Of a stretch of DNA of 64,000 nt, positions 1 through 13,130 are shown one piece after another. The notes beneath the pieces are model-generated. The model made no database searches, was not told the DNA's origin, and worked only from the letters and a program-made list of their open reading frames with translations. Made by a program: the position numbers and the translations under genes. The stretch spans positions 198,501 to 262,500 of the forward strand of contig JAHQIW010003769.1 in the NCBI GenBank assembly GCA_019055375.1, given 5' to 3'. The stretch's first letter is position 1. Every line of letters begins with the position of its first letter. The DNA comes from Parelaphostrongylus tenuis (Eukaryota; Nematoda; Chromadorea; Rhabditida; Metastrongylidae).

Positions 1-30
1 TGAATATATATATATTATATATATGCAAAA
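1..30. repeat. TA microsatellite
   Basis: Short run of alternating TA/AT at the window edge. No gene signal up to about position 240. Confidence 0.7.
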
Positions 31-249
31 TACAACATATTTATACATACATATGTATTTAGGGTGCGTGGAAAGTTCTGACAATTTTGCATTTTGTTAA
101 TTTCAGCATTGATATAACTCTTCTTTAATTAATTATATCATTTTTATTGGAACCATGCTTAATTTTGGTTCGAAACTGTGTTTTGTTTTGTTTAGTTGTC
201 AGTTTTCAGTTGCGCTCAAGTTATGAATCGTATAAATAACGTATCACAG

Positions 250-1235
250 TATTTGAGTTGACAAACGTGAATGAAAACGGCCGATATTGTTAAAATAATT
301 GGTTTCAAACCATCAAGTATCTGAGGAGCCGTGAAACGTTTCAAAGAGACTGAACATTGATCACCGTCCTCGAAAAGGTCGTTCAATCACCTCGTCTACT
401 CCAGAAAACATTCAGAAGATAGGTTGCCAAGTTCAACGAAATACGGAGCGTTTGATGCGGCTCGGGAAGCTTGGGATCAGCGACTGGAACGTCTGGAACA
501 ATGTCAAAAATAAGTGAAGCAGCGCAGCTACAATATCGCTCCTGATCCTTTGCTGCACAAAAAAATGAAAGAAAGACGGTCTGCAAAGGCTCGCCGAATG
601 ATTCTATTGATAGCTGATGCTCGTTTGTCAAAGATGCTTTCTACGAATGAGAATATATTCCCGGTTGAATTACCCTGCAATCGCCAAAATCAGCGTCAGC
701 TTCTCAAGAAGGGTCGGCAGGAGACCGCAGTAACAAAAACCGTGGCCGCAATCATGTTCTGGCCTCTGGCATTTTTGGTCTGGTCCGGCATTGCACCACT
801 GGAAATATGTCGTTGTTCTTCAATAACAGAAACGTTAAAATCAACGTTGCCAGCTATCAGCAGCAAGTTTTAAGAGGGCGTACTGGATCCTTAGAGTACT
901 CAAAACTTTGTGATGTCAAAGTATTTAAGTTCAACAGGATTGGGCTGCTGCACATTCGGCCCGCTCAGCGATTACCATTTGTCAGGAGCTGTTTCCAGGC
1001 TTTTAGGGCAAAGACAGTTAATCGTCAAACCCATCGGATTTCAGCCCAATGGACTACTTCGTGTGTATTCATACTGGAGGAAGAAGTTTCGGCTACTCGC
1101 TACACATCTATAAACACGCTTGTAGCGAATTACGGTGCAGACGTGTGCGAATATCAGTAGAAATTTTTGCAAACGAGTTCGCAAATGTATAGAGACCAAA
1201 CGAGACAATTCTTTCGATCATTATTATAGCTGTTG
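250..1235 (+). pseudogene. Decayed Tc1/mariner-family transposase
   Basis: Translating the three forward frames in turn gives pieces in the order expected of a Tc1/mariner transposase: a helix-turn-helix remnant, RPRKGRS near 360-380, a linker rich in Lys/Arg, a degenerate DEKIF-like block (NENIF, about 643-660), NRQNQR (about 678-695), a VKIN...YQQ-like block (about 835-870), and a C-terminal LEEEVSATRYTS-like block near 1075-1110. The frame changes several times and there are in-frame stops, so the copy is dead. It lies upstream of the first visible exon of the Hog-domain gene. Terminal inverted repeats could not be defined by eye. Family assignment is from motif order only. Confidence 0.65.
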
Positions 1236-1447
1236 ATTTATTGGACGTACTTATTCCTTCAATTGAATGAGTCTGGTTGTTTATGCAGTATGTTTTACTT
1301 TTGAAATTCTTTGAAAAGATCATCAGAACTTTTTTCGCACTCTATATATATTACGATATTTATTATCTTATGTAATATATATTGCAATATGCTCTATAAT
1401 ACATTAGACAAAAAACTTAGTTAAATACCTTTGTGAAATCTTTCAAG

Positions 1448-4400
1448 GCAGTTTTGGCCCTGACGGTGAAAATGGTAGCACCAATGGCGGCAGCAAAAGT
1501 CTTGTTGGCGTGGACAACAATGGAAGTTCAAGAGCTGAAGTGAAGAGCGGAGGCAGTAGTGGTAGTGCTATCGGTCGATCTGGAAATGCTGAAGAAGAAG
1601 CCGGATCGTCCACCAGTGGGGACAAAGACGATAGTGCAAGTAAGGAGCCAGAGAAGGCCAAAACTGGACATCGTGTTAACGAAGCAGAACAAGAGGACAC
1701 GCGGAAGCGATCGTGGCAATAGGGCAAAACCAGGTCAACGACTAGATGTGAAAAACGATGGTAGTATATCGGGAAAACGAAAATACACAAGACGGTGGTA
1801 GTGGTGAAGAAGAAATGGATAATGACAAATCATCACACGGAAGCTCTACGATGATCACCAAAGTAGGTAAGTGAATTTTGATGAAATTGTTGTGAGAAAA
1901 TAATGAACTTTCTCTAATGCACACTTGTTTGATGGGACTTCTTGCAGCCAGCTATGGCCACATAAAGCTCACATAATTTCGGCTGCGATTTACCAGATTG
2001 TAGCCTCTTTCCAAGTTAATTTTTTAATTGGAAGTGCAGTCAGCTACAGATTATTGAAAATCTCAGTATATAATGAATCTTCATAACACACTCTGCATCA
2101 AATGCGTTGTAAGCTTTTTGGAAACTTTCTGCATTCACGTTTGCTTGGTTTAGATACCCTCAGCTCTTTCTTCATCGGAGCCATTTCTACATGTATAAAA
2201 GATATGGGCTCGAAACCTGTATAAAAATGCGAATGAACATAGTTTTGCTAGCGTGAAGCCATTTCAAAAATAATTTACAGGTCAAAAAGGAGATGGAATC
2301 GACGGCAGCAACTCAGGCTTAGTGGATGGGAACGGTATGCCCAAAGACATCAGCGGAAAAGCAAGCCGTGAAGAGACAGAAGGACGAAATGGGTAAGAAA
2401 AGCTGTTAGCAGCAGTATTTTCTGGATTTTTTCTCGTTTTTATTTTTAAAATTACATAGATGTTGTCTTAGTCTTTGAAAGCAGTGTTATGATAGCTTTC
2501 ACTGTGCTCACCTTGCAATTATGCAGACTGCTCATACTTCTCACAAATTATGTTTTGAATTCAAATTAAGAAACAAAAGTTGTGAGAATAATATTGAGTA
2601 TTTTCTCCGATGTTGTTTTGTGCCACAAATATATTAGCCTTTTTAGCATATTCATGAAGGTTATAAATACGATTACAGATTATTCAACAATCGCCAGAAT
2701 TTCTAACTCGGTTGGTAGTGACGCCATCAGTAGAGAGTTAAGCACTTGTTGATCTTAACCGTTAAGGATGGCGTTCCATTCGTCTTTTCCATCCATATGA
2801 AGCATGGAAATCGGTACTATGTGATGTCAGTTGTTGTTGATATCGCTGCTATTTGATGGCTAACGATGCATTCACTTTGCCTTCCTTGAAGCTATTTCGT
2901 AAGTGTAAAAGTGTCTATACACGCTGTGTCATACACCTTATAAAACTGCCGTGAAAAAGGCAAAGTCGCTGGAACGTCACTATCGAAAGGCGAGCATCAA
3001 TAGGAGCAGCAATATCTGGGATTACCTATTCTACAGAATGTCTGTTACCTATGATGAAGAATTAGACACGTTATAGCACTGCTATCCCAAGAATCCAAAA
3101 AGGTAACATTCTACTGCTCGTTTCGAGTGTTTCTTAAGATCACACTCAAGATTTCAGTATGCCTAATAACTATTTTTGGCCCATGCATGTGGTCTGTTAT
3201 GGGTACTTATACAGTGCAATACACATGTTTCGGCCTTGCCAGCCCCGTCAGTCGGCCAGTGCCCTTCGTCTCTAGCCAATCCCCTTGGGTTGGGAGAACA
3301 CAACCTCCTTGCATAGAGGAGATGTAGATGTACCATTTACTGCAAGTGAAAGGTATCACTAAATGGGCAGTGTTGTACACTTGATTGCTCTTGGCTGGTA
3401 TTTTTGATATATCATACCGTTCGTTTCGAGTGTTTTCTTAAGACCACGCTCAAATTTTCTACATGTTCGATAATTATTTTTTGCGCCATGCATGTGATCC
3501 GTTATAGGTATCCTATACAGTGCAATACATGTGTTTGGGCTTGTCAGTCCAGGATTAGCTAAGACGAAAGGCACTGTGCAATTGACGAGGCTAATAAGGC
3601 CGAAACACGTGCATTGCACTGTAAAACACACTACATGCATGGCTCAAAAAATTATTATTAGGGTGATTCACAATAGCTTCACCAGAATTCAACGATACTT
3701 GTAAAAAAATACCAAAACTTCCAAGCATCGTAAAAATAAGCTCTCAAATCAGTAGACCTCATTCGAATATGGATGCTAGAGAAAAGAATAACATGCTGAG
3801 AAATTCTGATCAACACAATACGCGAAATTGATGTCAGGACGTGTAACAGACGTGAAATTTTGTAGTACTAGTCAGAAGGGAAAGTTCCTTGCACCCGCGA
3901 AAATACATATTTTATGTTTGTAACGCATAGTATCGGTTATTGTAAGTTCATGGGAGAATCTTTACTCTATCTTCTACTTTGCTCAAACAGCTGGACCGAG
4001 TCTGCGATGCGTTGAAGGAAAAGTACACGAAATTAATTTATCGAAAGCGTGCGCGCTGTTTCACCAAGACAATGCCGAACCTCACACCGCAAAGAAGACG
4101 AAGGTAAAGTTCGATGAGTTAGAGAGAGAGCCAATGTCTTACCGCCCTCAAGCTACAGTCCGGATGCTGTGCCGTCCGATTATGGTTCGATTTCCACTGA
4201 ATGGAACATTTCCTGTGTGGACGCCGAATCGAGACATCTGATCAAGTTGAAGAAGCATGTCAGGAGTTTTTGATTCAATGCCCAAGGAATGGCGATTTCG
4301 AGCAAATTCGGAAATTTGCAGATCGTTGACGTAAAATTGTGAAGAAGGATGGTCCCTATTTTGAAGGATATTTATTTTTGTTTTCAATTTTTATTCGTCA

Positions 4401-7400
4401 ACTTTCTGCTTGTGTTAACAAACTTTTTCCTCAACTTAATATTTTTACCTGTGTAGTTAACAAGTAACTCAAGCGGGCAACAATAAAATCTCCATTAATT
4501 CTTCGCGGTCTTAGTCACACGATCCGCTCGTTCATGAAACACGAAAGTCATCACATTTTGAACATGACTTTTTTTTTATTACTGTTTCCGCGAATAACGT
4601 GGCCATGTCTATCCCGTCGAGCTGGGCCATTGACTATGTATTTCCAGATTGAGGTTCTGAACGGACTCTTCTCAGCTATATGACTGTGAACAAGCATTTC
4701 CATTGTAGTTTTCTCTCTATGATCACTTCATTAATAAGATCAGAAGTCAACCAATGAGCAGGACTTTTTGACGCTATGTAAGACCTACTCTAAGTGATGT
4801 ATATAATTCATGATTTTCTGTATTTGCAGCCACAACGGAAAGACATCAAACAAACAAGTACCCAAAACTGACGATTGTACCAGAACTATTTGTGAGGAAG
4901 CAATTAAGAGGATCTTAGAAAGGTTTGTCACATTCTCTAAGCAACAATTTTACCATCAAATAATGCCTTACTAAATATTTATCGTTATTCAGCTTCGGAC
5001 ATACGACAACTTCTTCTCAGTCAAAATCAGGCTTCACCAATCCTTCTAATTCCCTCTCAACCACTCCATCAACTATTGGCGCAGGAAGTACTATCGCAAA
5101 GACATCAAAGAACAAAACCTCAATGAATAATTCGAAAACGACTGGAAATGTGGGCAAGGAAGAGAAATTCGTTAAGGAAGCTGGCAGAGCAACGAATATT
5201 TCATCACCTGTGGACGCTTCAGGACTGAGCATTGAGAAAACGGCTGACTCGAAAGCCACTCAGTCCACTGGCAGACCACCTTCGAACTTGACCGCAGGTG
5301 TTCGCGAAAACAATGCCTCAACACTAACTAGGAAATCTGCAAACATGGCCGGCGACAAGTCTGAAATAATGACTGGCAGTGCTTCATTGAATGCGAGTGC
5401 CAAGACCTCTTCAGGTGGTGCTGTGAATACTTCCTCTGGGAACTCATCTTCACTTAGTGCTGCAACTGGAAACTTCATAAATGGCACTAAAACAATGGTC
5501 AATGCCAATTCTAGTAGTGTTTCTAAAAACGCTCGCACACTTTCTAGAGCTGCTCCTGCACTACGAGTTGCTGCAGGTGAAAAAAATTCATTGACTTTTT
5601 TTCTAGCTTGTTTACTTCCGTTAAAGTGAAGTTTGACAGCTTCCTCAAAAACTTTTCTTTTACCAAACTTATGAGATTTTGAAAACGATGTCATAGTCAC
5701 TATTGACACAGCAAAGCGTGATTGAAAAGATTTTATCTCTGCTGTCGATCGCTCTTTTACAGACCCGCTCAAAGAAAATACTCTAATAAGGATATGACTT
5801 GTCTAGAGCTGATAGGTCTAGTGCTATATAGGTGCCTATTTCGTCCTAATGATACTCATCACTAGCACCCTCCCTCGATTCCGTCGATCCGAGGCTATCC
5901 CAACGAACGAAGTAAAAAAATAATTACCCCAAGTCGGATGATGGTATTACCTCGTTGTGGTGACCAGCAGTCGAGCTTTAGAACGAATTATACCTCTGCT
6001 ATCGACCGCTCTCTTGGACCCGCTCAAAACGAAGTAATCTGACAGGGATATGGCTTGTTTTTAGCCGCAGGTCTGGTGCTATATAGACGCCTATTTCGTC
6101 CTATTGGGACTCATCAGTACCACCCACCTTTTTTTACTCAGCATCGATTCCTTTGAAGGATTATTTAGCCCCAAGGGATCGGCTGAACCGACGGAGAGTG
6201 CTAGATTATTTTCAATAAGACGTGATAGGCACCTTATAGCACTAGACCTATCGACTCAAAACTAGTCATATCCTCATCAGAAAAGATTTTAGTTATTGAT
6301 TATTGACTGCTACTTTACCCACATAAATGTACTGGACAAATTTTATTAGTGCCAAGGCCATATTCCTATAACGAGCTTCATGAGCTCACGAGATATGGCT
6401 TATTTTCGCTGGATCTTTGAAGAATTCCTATCACGTTTCATCAAGAGGAAGAAATAGTCATTGTCCAAGAAATAGTCTGAATCGCACTCATTCTTTCTTG
6501 AAACCAGGTGTGAGTGGGTATTAGATAAGACCGCACTATGAAGCGCAGACAATCTTCTCACTATATTTTGCTGCAGTTGCTTTTTCGTTTGTCAGATTTC
6601 TTTCGGGACTGTCTTGATCCTGTGTTGTTAGTACAACTAATATCCCGTCTTAACATATTGCTTTTCAGCTTATTCAGAAAATAATAGCAGAAATACAGGT
6701 AGTCAATGTACAAAAGATGCAAAAGAGCTTAGCAACTTAAGTCTGAGCCAATAGATCTAAGAACGAGGGCTATGATAGGTTAGAGCAAAAGCATGCAGAG
6801 CAGAATATTCAGCTAAAATAATTGAATAAGAGAAGTTACTAGCACGGCAACTGGTAGACTGTAAGAATATTGAGGCAACTAGTAGATTGTTGGTAGTATG
6901 TCAGAGGTAAACAATCCTGGAATTGCTAGACCATTTGACGAAATCTGTTTGAAAACAGAACATTAGCATTAAAAGCGGTACAAAACTTTAGAAAAAAAGC
7001 AAAAATGGAGGATACTGCTCTCAAATTCACCTTGCAACAGTTTCAAAAAGCAAAACTGATAGGAAATTAACTTGCAACCTGCTCTATAAATAACTTGCAA
7101 TTGTTGACGTTTGATACATCAAATCTACGTCAGATAATGCCGTAACAAATCAAATCCCAGCAATTGTTTTTAAAATGCTACAAGCTGACATTTGCGCATT
7201 TTTAAGAAATTGTTTCATTTCAGCTAGAGCTCGAGGTCAGCAAGCAGGATCATCACCCCAGGGTTAGTTTATTTATGACGCATTTGTCATAATCAATCAG
7301 GCAAGATTTACGTAAAGAATAGATAATCTAATAGTATATTTAGACCCCTTCGTGAAATTTGTATGGCACTTGTGCAGTGCTGCACACGTGCTTTGGCATT

Positions 7401-10400
7401 ACAGCCTCATAAGTATCACGTTGCCTTTCGGTTTAGCTAATCCCTTGCAGGGGATATGCCCCTAGATATGAAGGAATCGACGCCGAAACACGTGTTCAGC
7501 ACTGTATTTCAAATCGCCGCATGTCGGCTAATAAATTTCCCCGGCGCTGCTGTAAGCAACAGTTGGTCGTTCTTAGCTGATAAAATGAATCATGCCTGGA
7601 GAATTTACATAGAGCATTTTATTGAAATCTCCCAAAGCAGGTGACGAATGGCTGGTTAGTTAGATCTATGAGCAGTATGTGCCGTGGGACACATTAATCT
7701 CCCGTGCGCATGAACATCTTGATCATAATGTGGTAGAATACGTTATTATGATGGTATAGTCATACATAGGTGCGAATCCGTGTTATTCCAGTCCTTCCAA
7801 TCTAGTCTCGTCTTTTTCTTACAGTAAAGCAGTGGTGAATAAAATCATACTAACATCTTACTACTATTTATTACTATCTCGTCGTCACCGTGACCCCAAC
7901 TCATTACTTTCGTTGTGGGACGCTTCTCAAAAGGTTTTTTCATAACTCGACTGATTGAAGGAAAACATTTCGATTGCGAAATGCGAAACTCGCGAAGCTT
8001 AAGTTTCATTGTAAAGAAATTTGCTAAATTCAAGAGAAGGATTTATGTCTTTGCTATCACAAGTATCGAAACAAGTACAAAAGAATTGTTGAACCATAGA
8101 ACTGGTGACGAGCTTGAGGCAGCTAGGAGATCAGGAATTACTCCTCGAAATGAACGAAGTTGAAAGATATTATCAAGATGACATCTTTGCTAAACTCACA
8201 GTATCTGAAGCGTGGGTATGCTTCTGAGTTGCTCTATAGAATACTAGTAGAACTCGCAACAATCCAGAGCATATGTAATTATTCGTGTGTTCAATAATGT
8301 ACATTGCTCATGCAATACACCTTCGCGTTCTATCATCAATGGTATGAATACTATTGGAAATGCTTTCCTCTAATGCTTGGCTAGTTTTCTATGACTTTCA
8401 CATTGAAATCTTGCATTATTCTCAGCAAGATTCGTACTGGGTTAGGTTTAAGATCGCCAGATCAATACTTTAGATCTCCAAAAAGACATTGTAGGACCGA
8501 ATGTCTTGATAAACAATAAGAAACCGGCCTATCACGTGCGTTCACGATGCCTCGAAGTATTTGAACCGCTCGAAATGACGATGCTTTGAATCTGACTTGA
8601 AGATAACTTTTTTTGACTCAAAAATTTTTTCTGTCCTCGTGAGATTGCCGAAACCAGTCTGAGTTTTCGAATAACGTCATCGTCCAAGTGACACTGTCTT
8701 GTCATTAATGCAGCTTCTCGAGACATCTCAAGGAATTGAAAATGGAAGGTTACGAGAGACGATGAGAACGATTTGAATCACACCAAATGGCGAAGAAGAG
8801 TGAACATCAGTTGACCGTGATCGAGAATGTATAGAGAGCAAACTGAGACTAAGTCTATGGAGAGTGCAATGAGGAACTAGCATTCACATTAGAGTTAAAC
8901 TGTAAACTCAACCTAATTGATGAACAATGATGGTTGCCGGTCAATCTTTTCTACATGATGTGCGAGCACTTTTTCAAATTACCGCTTTTATAGCAATGTG
9001 ACAATAAACTGTGGAGTTGCCCTATGATCTCTTTTGCGCTACTGTTGAATTGAGTTTTTTTCTATTTACAATCGGAAGTCAGCTTGGTCACCTTAACAGA
9101 AGAAATCTGGGTACACTAGGTTCATGAATTATCGTTAAAATACATTGATCAGAAACAAAATTTTATGCAGTGTTTCTGAGTTGTTTCTACTCCACAAAAA
9201 CCTCGCCCTTTAATGACAGCACAAATGCCTGATCCAAAGGCAATGAGACGAGCGGTGGATCGGCTAAAGCGAATGAATTGCTTCCCTGCTGACGCGCTTG
9301 TCACAACTGTCACCGGGCAGAAACGAATGGATCAGCTAGCAGTGGGTGACCTTGTAAGTTATTTTACCAGAATTTTATTTATTTTCGTCAAAAAAATCAT
9401 GAAATTCAACGACAGGGTTTCTGAATGAATGACCTGAATACAAGCTCAGTATTTATTAACGGGCTAACTTAAAAGTAAGCAGATTCAATAAAAAGGAGAA
9501 AGTCGGAATGACACTCTTGCACTAAAGTTCACAGTGCTGTGATTTTGAGTTCTCTCAAACTCTACAGATTCAATAATGATGATGAGAGGCTTTTTGATTG
9601 TGTAACTTCAAAACTGCCAGACTTTTGCTCAATAAATAAAAGAAACTTGTGAAATGATCCATGATGCGCTTAGCTCTGCATTACCTCTTCCATACAAATG
9701 CACTGATTTTTTCGTAATCAATGACACATCCTTGAAGTACTCAGAAATTCCTGTTCAATTTTATGTGCTGGTGCCGAGTGCTAGGGATGTGCTGAAATAT
9801 GAACGAGTGGAGATGTTCTACCATCGGGAGCCGGAAATTCGGACTCAGTTCGTGGTTCTGATTACAGAATCTATGAAAAGACTTGCTCTAACCCCACTTC
9901 ATTTACTTCCATTTGGTGAATGTGATTCGATGAAGAGGTAAAATGAAACTTTACGTTTTGATACTCAATATCAAGGTAATAACGGCACATCATGCAGTCC
10001 AATTTAAACCAACGCTAATTTCTTTCCATTCTGATTTTCAATGAACAATCATTTTCGTCAGAACCTAATTGTGCTTGAGCCACCCCATAGAGCTATATAA
10101 TGTGAAAGGCAATTATTTTGTAAGGTGATACTTAGCTATGCTAAGGCCTTTAATGACTTCTAATCGCATAGCGATCTCGGTTAGTGTTGAAGTAGAGATG
10201 AACACTGATCGTTTGGAGAAGTGATCTTCATGGTATGCGGTTTATCTACCACTTCTTAGTGAACAGTCAGATTTACGATTTATTGAGTGATTCTGCGATT
10301 TAGATCGTTGTTGGGCACATAGATTGAGTGCAAACCTCATTTTTTAAGCCTTGCCAAACCCGTTGAGAGTATTTCCGAGCACAGCAAGAAATGAACTCAT

Positions 10401-13130
10401 GTGAGAATTATCATGGATCTGTCAGAATTAGCATAAGGTTGAGTAATTTCGGCTCCACTCCCATCTTTTTCATAGGATGGGCTCCTTCGATCTCCAAGCT
10501 ACTGAAATAAATCGAGCTACACATATTTCTATGGAAAAGTCGTTCTTCACAGGAAAGTAAAACGGTTACACCAACAATGAATAGTGATTAACACCCAACT
10601 TATCGAGCTCTGCACTATATAATTTATAATTGGTCAGTAACCAATGAAGTCCTAAATAGCGTTAAATGACATAGATTCTTGATCTTAAGATCATTTTATT
10701 CATAGGAGAGCATGTCGCCCAGTAATTAATGGTGCTCAGCGTCGCACATGTGGCCGATGATTCGTCTCGCGCTCATGACTCACCAAGCTTTTCATCCCAC
10801 CGGGTTCAGTAAATTGACACCAGACCTGCCTAAAGAGAATAGTAGCCCTGACTTGGTACATCGGTAATCACCGTGAATCACTGTAAAGGCTAAGTATGCA
10901 TTCATTCACCTCAAACGAACTTATCAGCAGAAAGCGAATGCATTGCGCATCCCACGGGAACTGGTTAACGCCGAAACCTTTACCCTTCATGCGTCTTGAG
11001 TGAAAACCGTTTAAACTGTGCAGTAATCAACGATATCTTTATATGACGCGGTTCACTTTTGGAAATAGAGTACAAATGATTTCATGCCGTGATTTCATGC
11101 TGTGGCTATGCAGATTCACGTGGCTAAAGGTGTTCTGTAATGAATATTGGTCGATCACTGGTTCAATTGCGCACTACGGCTCATTAGTCCTTCCATTTTC
11201 CTGGACTATCTGTGAATTAGGAGTGCATGTGGTGCAGTGGTTAGCGGTGTTCTGCGTCGCAAACAAGGTCGATAGTTTGATTTCGCGCTCCTGGCGCACC
11301 AAGCCATGCATCCCTTCAGAGTCAGTAAACTGATATCAGACCGGTCCCAGACTTGCCTGAAAGGATAAGCAGCACTGACCTAATACAACGGTAGGCCACC
11401 TTGAGTCATTGTTAAGGTGAGATATGAATTCAATCAATTCGAGCGAAGTTAAAGACGAATGAAATTGCCTACTGAAAATCATTGTCAAGGTTAAGTATGC
11501 AGTCAATAACTCTTACTACGCTTGATAAAATTGCAGAAATGGTGCATTCGCCAACTGATTATTCAACGCAGCATGCTTTATCTTTTACCCTTTTATAGCT
11601 TTTCGAAGAACTGGAAGCATGAAGATTAGCAAGAATCTACTCAGTTTTGGATTCTTTCTATGATGAAAAAAGTTTTTGTGACCGGTTTGTGATACTAGGT
11701 TCTCTCTCGTCGGCCCATAAGACCCAGTCAGTGTTTATATGAGAAAGCTCTCTGACACTTCTATTTTGAAGGCAACAGAATTTGCGAGCCATGAGTTATT
11801 CTTTATAGTATAACTTCAACGACGGCATTAAAAGAAAACTTTCCAGCGCTCTGGCGAACGCTGATGGTGTGGAGCAGTGGATACGTGCATCACAATTCGC
11901 CGACAAAGCTACGGTTGGCGATTGTGTCATGACGATCGCAGATAACGGCAAGATGATCACAGAACGAATAGTCAAGGTAATTTAAAGGTACCGTTAGGAG
12001 GTGAATGTCACATCAGTGATAATGTTTAGATCGGTCGGCAAATCTCTGAAGGCATCTACTCACCAATGACTGTCACTGGGTCACTTCTTGTCGAAGGCGT
12101 GCTGTCATCGTGTTTTTCACAGCTGGAAAGCCACACAGTGCAGAAGGTACATAGTGTTCGTTTGAGCGGAACTGGATCTATGTTAATACCAAATGACATA
12201 CTTAACTCATTATACTGAAGAAAGCACAGCAGTGTTTTCGTTAGGACGCGTACGTAACAGGTTGTAGAAGAAGTTCTGTCGATATTTTCAAAATTTATAG
12301 AAAAAATCTATTCGTACACCAAATACACTCAAACAAAGGATAAATTAATAGTCGAAGCTGTCTCTTTCCACATCAAGACAATTCAGCCACATATCCGGCA
12401 ACATGACAGCAAATTTCGCCAACATATACCTTGAGGATTTGTTGATGAGCCTCAGAACGTGGACACCAGATTTGTAGTGCAAGTGGAGCAGCAGACTAAT
12501 TTCTTCCTTGGACAGTTCGATTTTGGAGGTTGTGTAAACAAATGATATAAAGCTATACGCAGGAAAACGAGCTTTCTGGTGAACCTAACTTCCTACAAAA
12601 TACATCTGTGAAAATCATTTTCCCAAGCGATACGACAGGACTTTTTTCACTGCCTACTAGTAATGAAGACAGCGCCAGCGCCAAGACCAATTGAGCCGCT
12701 TGTCATTACATATCAACTTTGCAGATCGTCCATGAAAATGGTGTTCCACCCCTATGGGCGAGTTTCATTAACATTTATCAATGAAATATACTTTTAAAAT
12801 GTTTATTACTAGTTTAACTTATTGATTTCAAGACGTGAAAGAGATTTGTGGCTAGAATTTTGGAGTGAAAAAAGTTTGTTTAACATATGAATTCAAACAA
12901 GTGACATTTCCTAGCGACCTTATTTCAGGTTGTCTTCGACTTTTTCGTTTATGTTCGACAATTTTTCGGGCTTCAGTCAGGTAAAGCGTCTTTCTCGATT
13001 AAAGTCGAACCTACAATTCAATTCAGTTTATTTTATTTCAGAACAAAATGCTGAGCGAGAAGGCATCCCGTCGTTTATTAGTCACGTCTACGAGTTGAGC
13101 AATATCTTCTTGCCGTTTTCCAACCTGTAA
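1448..13130 (+). CDS. Hedgehog-related protein with Hint/Hog autoprocessing domain (3' part)
   Basis: Phase-consistent exons: 1448-1866, 2281-2392, 4830-4922, 4993-5576, 7224-7262, 9181-9353, about 9738-9937, 11847-11976, 12030-12146, 12929-12980, 13042-13130 (TAA). The first five encode a low-complexity Gly/Ser/Thr/Asn-rich linker. The Hint domain begins with NCFPADALVTT, whose Cys is the expected nucleophile, and continues MDQLAVGDL, LKYERVEMFYHREPE, then TPLHLLP (the T-x-x-H motif), WIRASQF...VGDCVM, and SPMTVTGSLLVEGVLSSC. These are hallmarks of nematode warthog/groundhog/quahog C-terminal domains, which self-cleave secreted precursors. The long linker recalls quahog-type proteins, but the N-terminal signalling domain is not visible and is presumably left of the window. 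The acceptor of the exon ending at 9937 is unresolved: an AG at 9737 fits the phase but adds residues before VLVPSA. The 1448-1866 exon changes frame twice. Confidence 0.85.
3116..3330 (-). repeat. Family A repeat arm with degenerate hammerhead
   Basis: Shares with other family A copies the outer GAGTGTTT.CTTAAGA segment and the CATGTGGTCTGTTATGG segment. Read on the minus strand, 3262-3208 gives CTGACGG, a GGC/GCC stem II, GAAA, CATGTG and TA, followed by TTGCAC. The last base of the first core box is changed (A to G) and stem I pairs only partly, so this copy is probably inactive. It lies in an intron of the Hog-domain gene. Confidence 0.6.
3415..3655. repeat. Family A foldback element with degenerate hammerhead
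   Basis: Left arm (about 3418-3550) and right arm (about 3560-3650) are inverted copies. The right arm reads on the plus strand: stem I GTGCAA, core TTGACGA (first C to T), stem II GGCT...GGCC, GAAA, CACGTG, CA, then TTGCAC. Stem I is perfectly complementary over six pairs while C3 and the U before the cleavage site are mutated. Confidence 0.65.
3930..4400 (+). pseudogene. C-terminal fragment of a mariner transposase
   Basis: Shifting between forward frames gives a QLDRVCDALKEKY-like block (about 4000-4030), an RKRARCFTKTMPNLTP-like block (about 4045-4090, compare the HQDNARPH region of mariners), a degenerate SPD.AP.DYH block near 4155-4190, and a terminal GPYFEGYL-like block near 4350-4375. 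Several stops and shifts show decay. It is a second mariner copy, separate from the one at 250-1235, and sits in an intron of the Hog-domain gene. Confidence 0.65.
5725..6300. repeat. Direct plus inverted repeat cluster
   Basis: A unit of about 145 bp at 5725-5875 recurs in the same direction at about 5985-6130; both contain GCTATATAG.(T/C)GCCTATTTCGTCCTA. A shorter inverted copy follows at about 6205-6295 (GATAGGCACCTTATAGCACTAGACCTATC). The cluster sits in an intron and shows no coding potential. It may be a mobile element with internal duplication; family unknown. Confidence 0.6.
7366..7525. repeat. Decayed family A arms
   Basis: Contains an inverted pair of family A hallmarks: GTGCAGTGCTGCACACGTG near 7372-7391 on the left and GCCGAAACACGTGTTCAGCACTG near 7491-7513 on the right. 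The CTGA(C/T)GA boxes are lost, so no ribozyme is claimed. Confidence 0.45.
10700..10998 (+). repeat. Family E element (TIR plus tRNA-like interior), partial
   Basis: Has the family E body (TGAC(A/T)CCAGAC.TGCCTAAAGAGAATA..AGCCCTGACTTGGTAC) and the right terminal repeat (GCGCATCCCACGGGAACTGGTTAACGCC, about 10946-10973). The left terminal repeat is not recognised. Confidence 0.55.
11215..11490 (+). repeat. Family E element with best tRNA-like box A
   Basis: Near 11230 is TGGTGCAGTGGTTAGCGG, close to a pol III box A, followed about 35 bp later by GATAGTTTGATTT, a decayed box B. The CAGACTTGCCTGAAAGGATAAGCAGCACTGACC-type body follows. The copy runs directly after the 10700-10998 copy. The tRNA-like start suggests SINE ancestry; the terminal repeats seen in other copies point to a DNA element, so the class is open. 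Confidence 0.6.

Noticed and set aside
7915..8220. Possible extra exon of the Hog gene (VERYYQDDIFAKLTVSEAW or the overlapping frame)
   Set aside because: The phase already matches from the exon ending at 7262 directly to the one starting at 9181, and neither frame here fits that phase.
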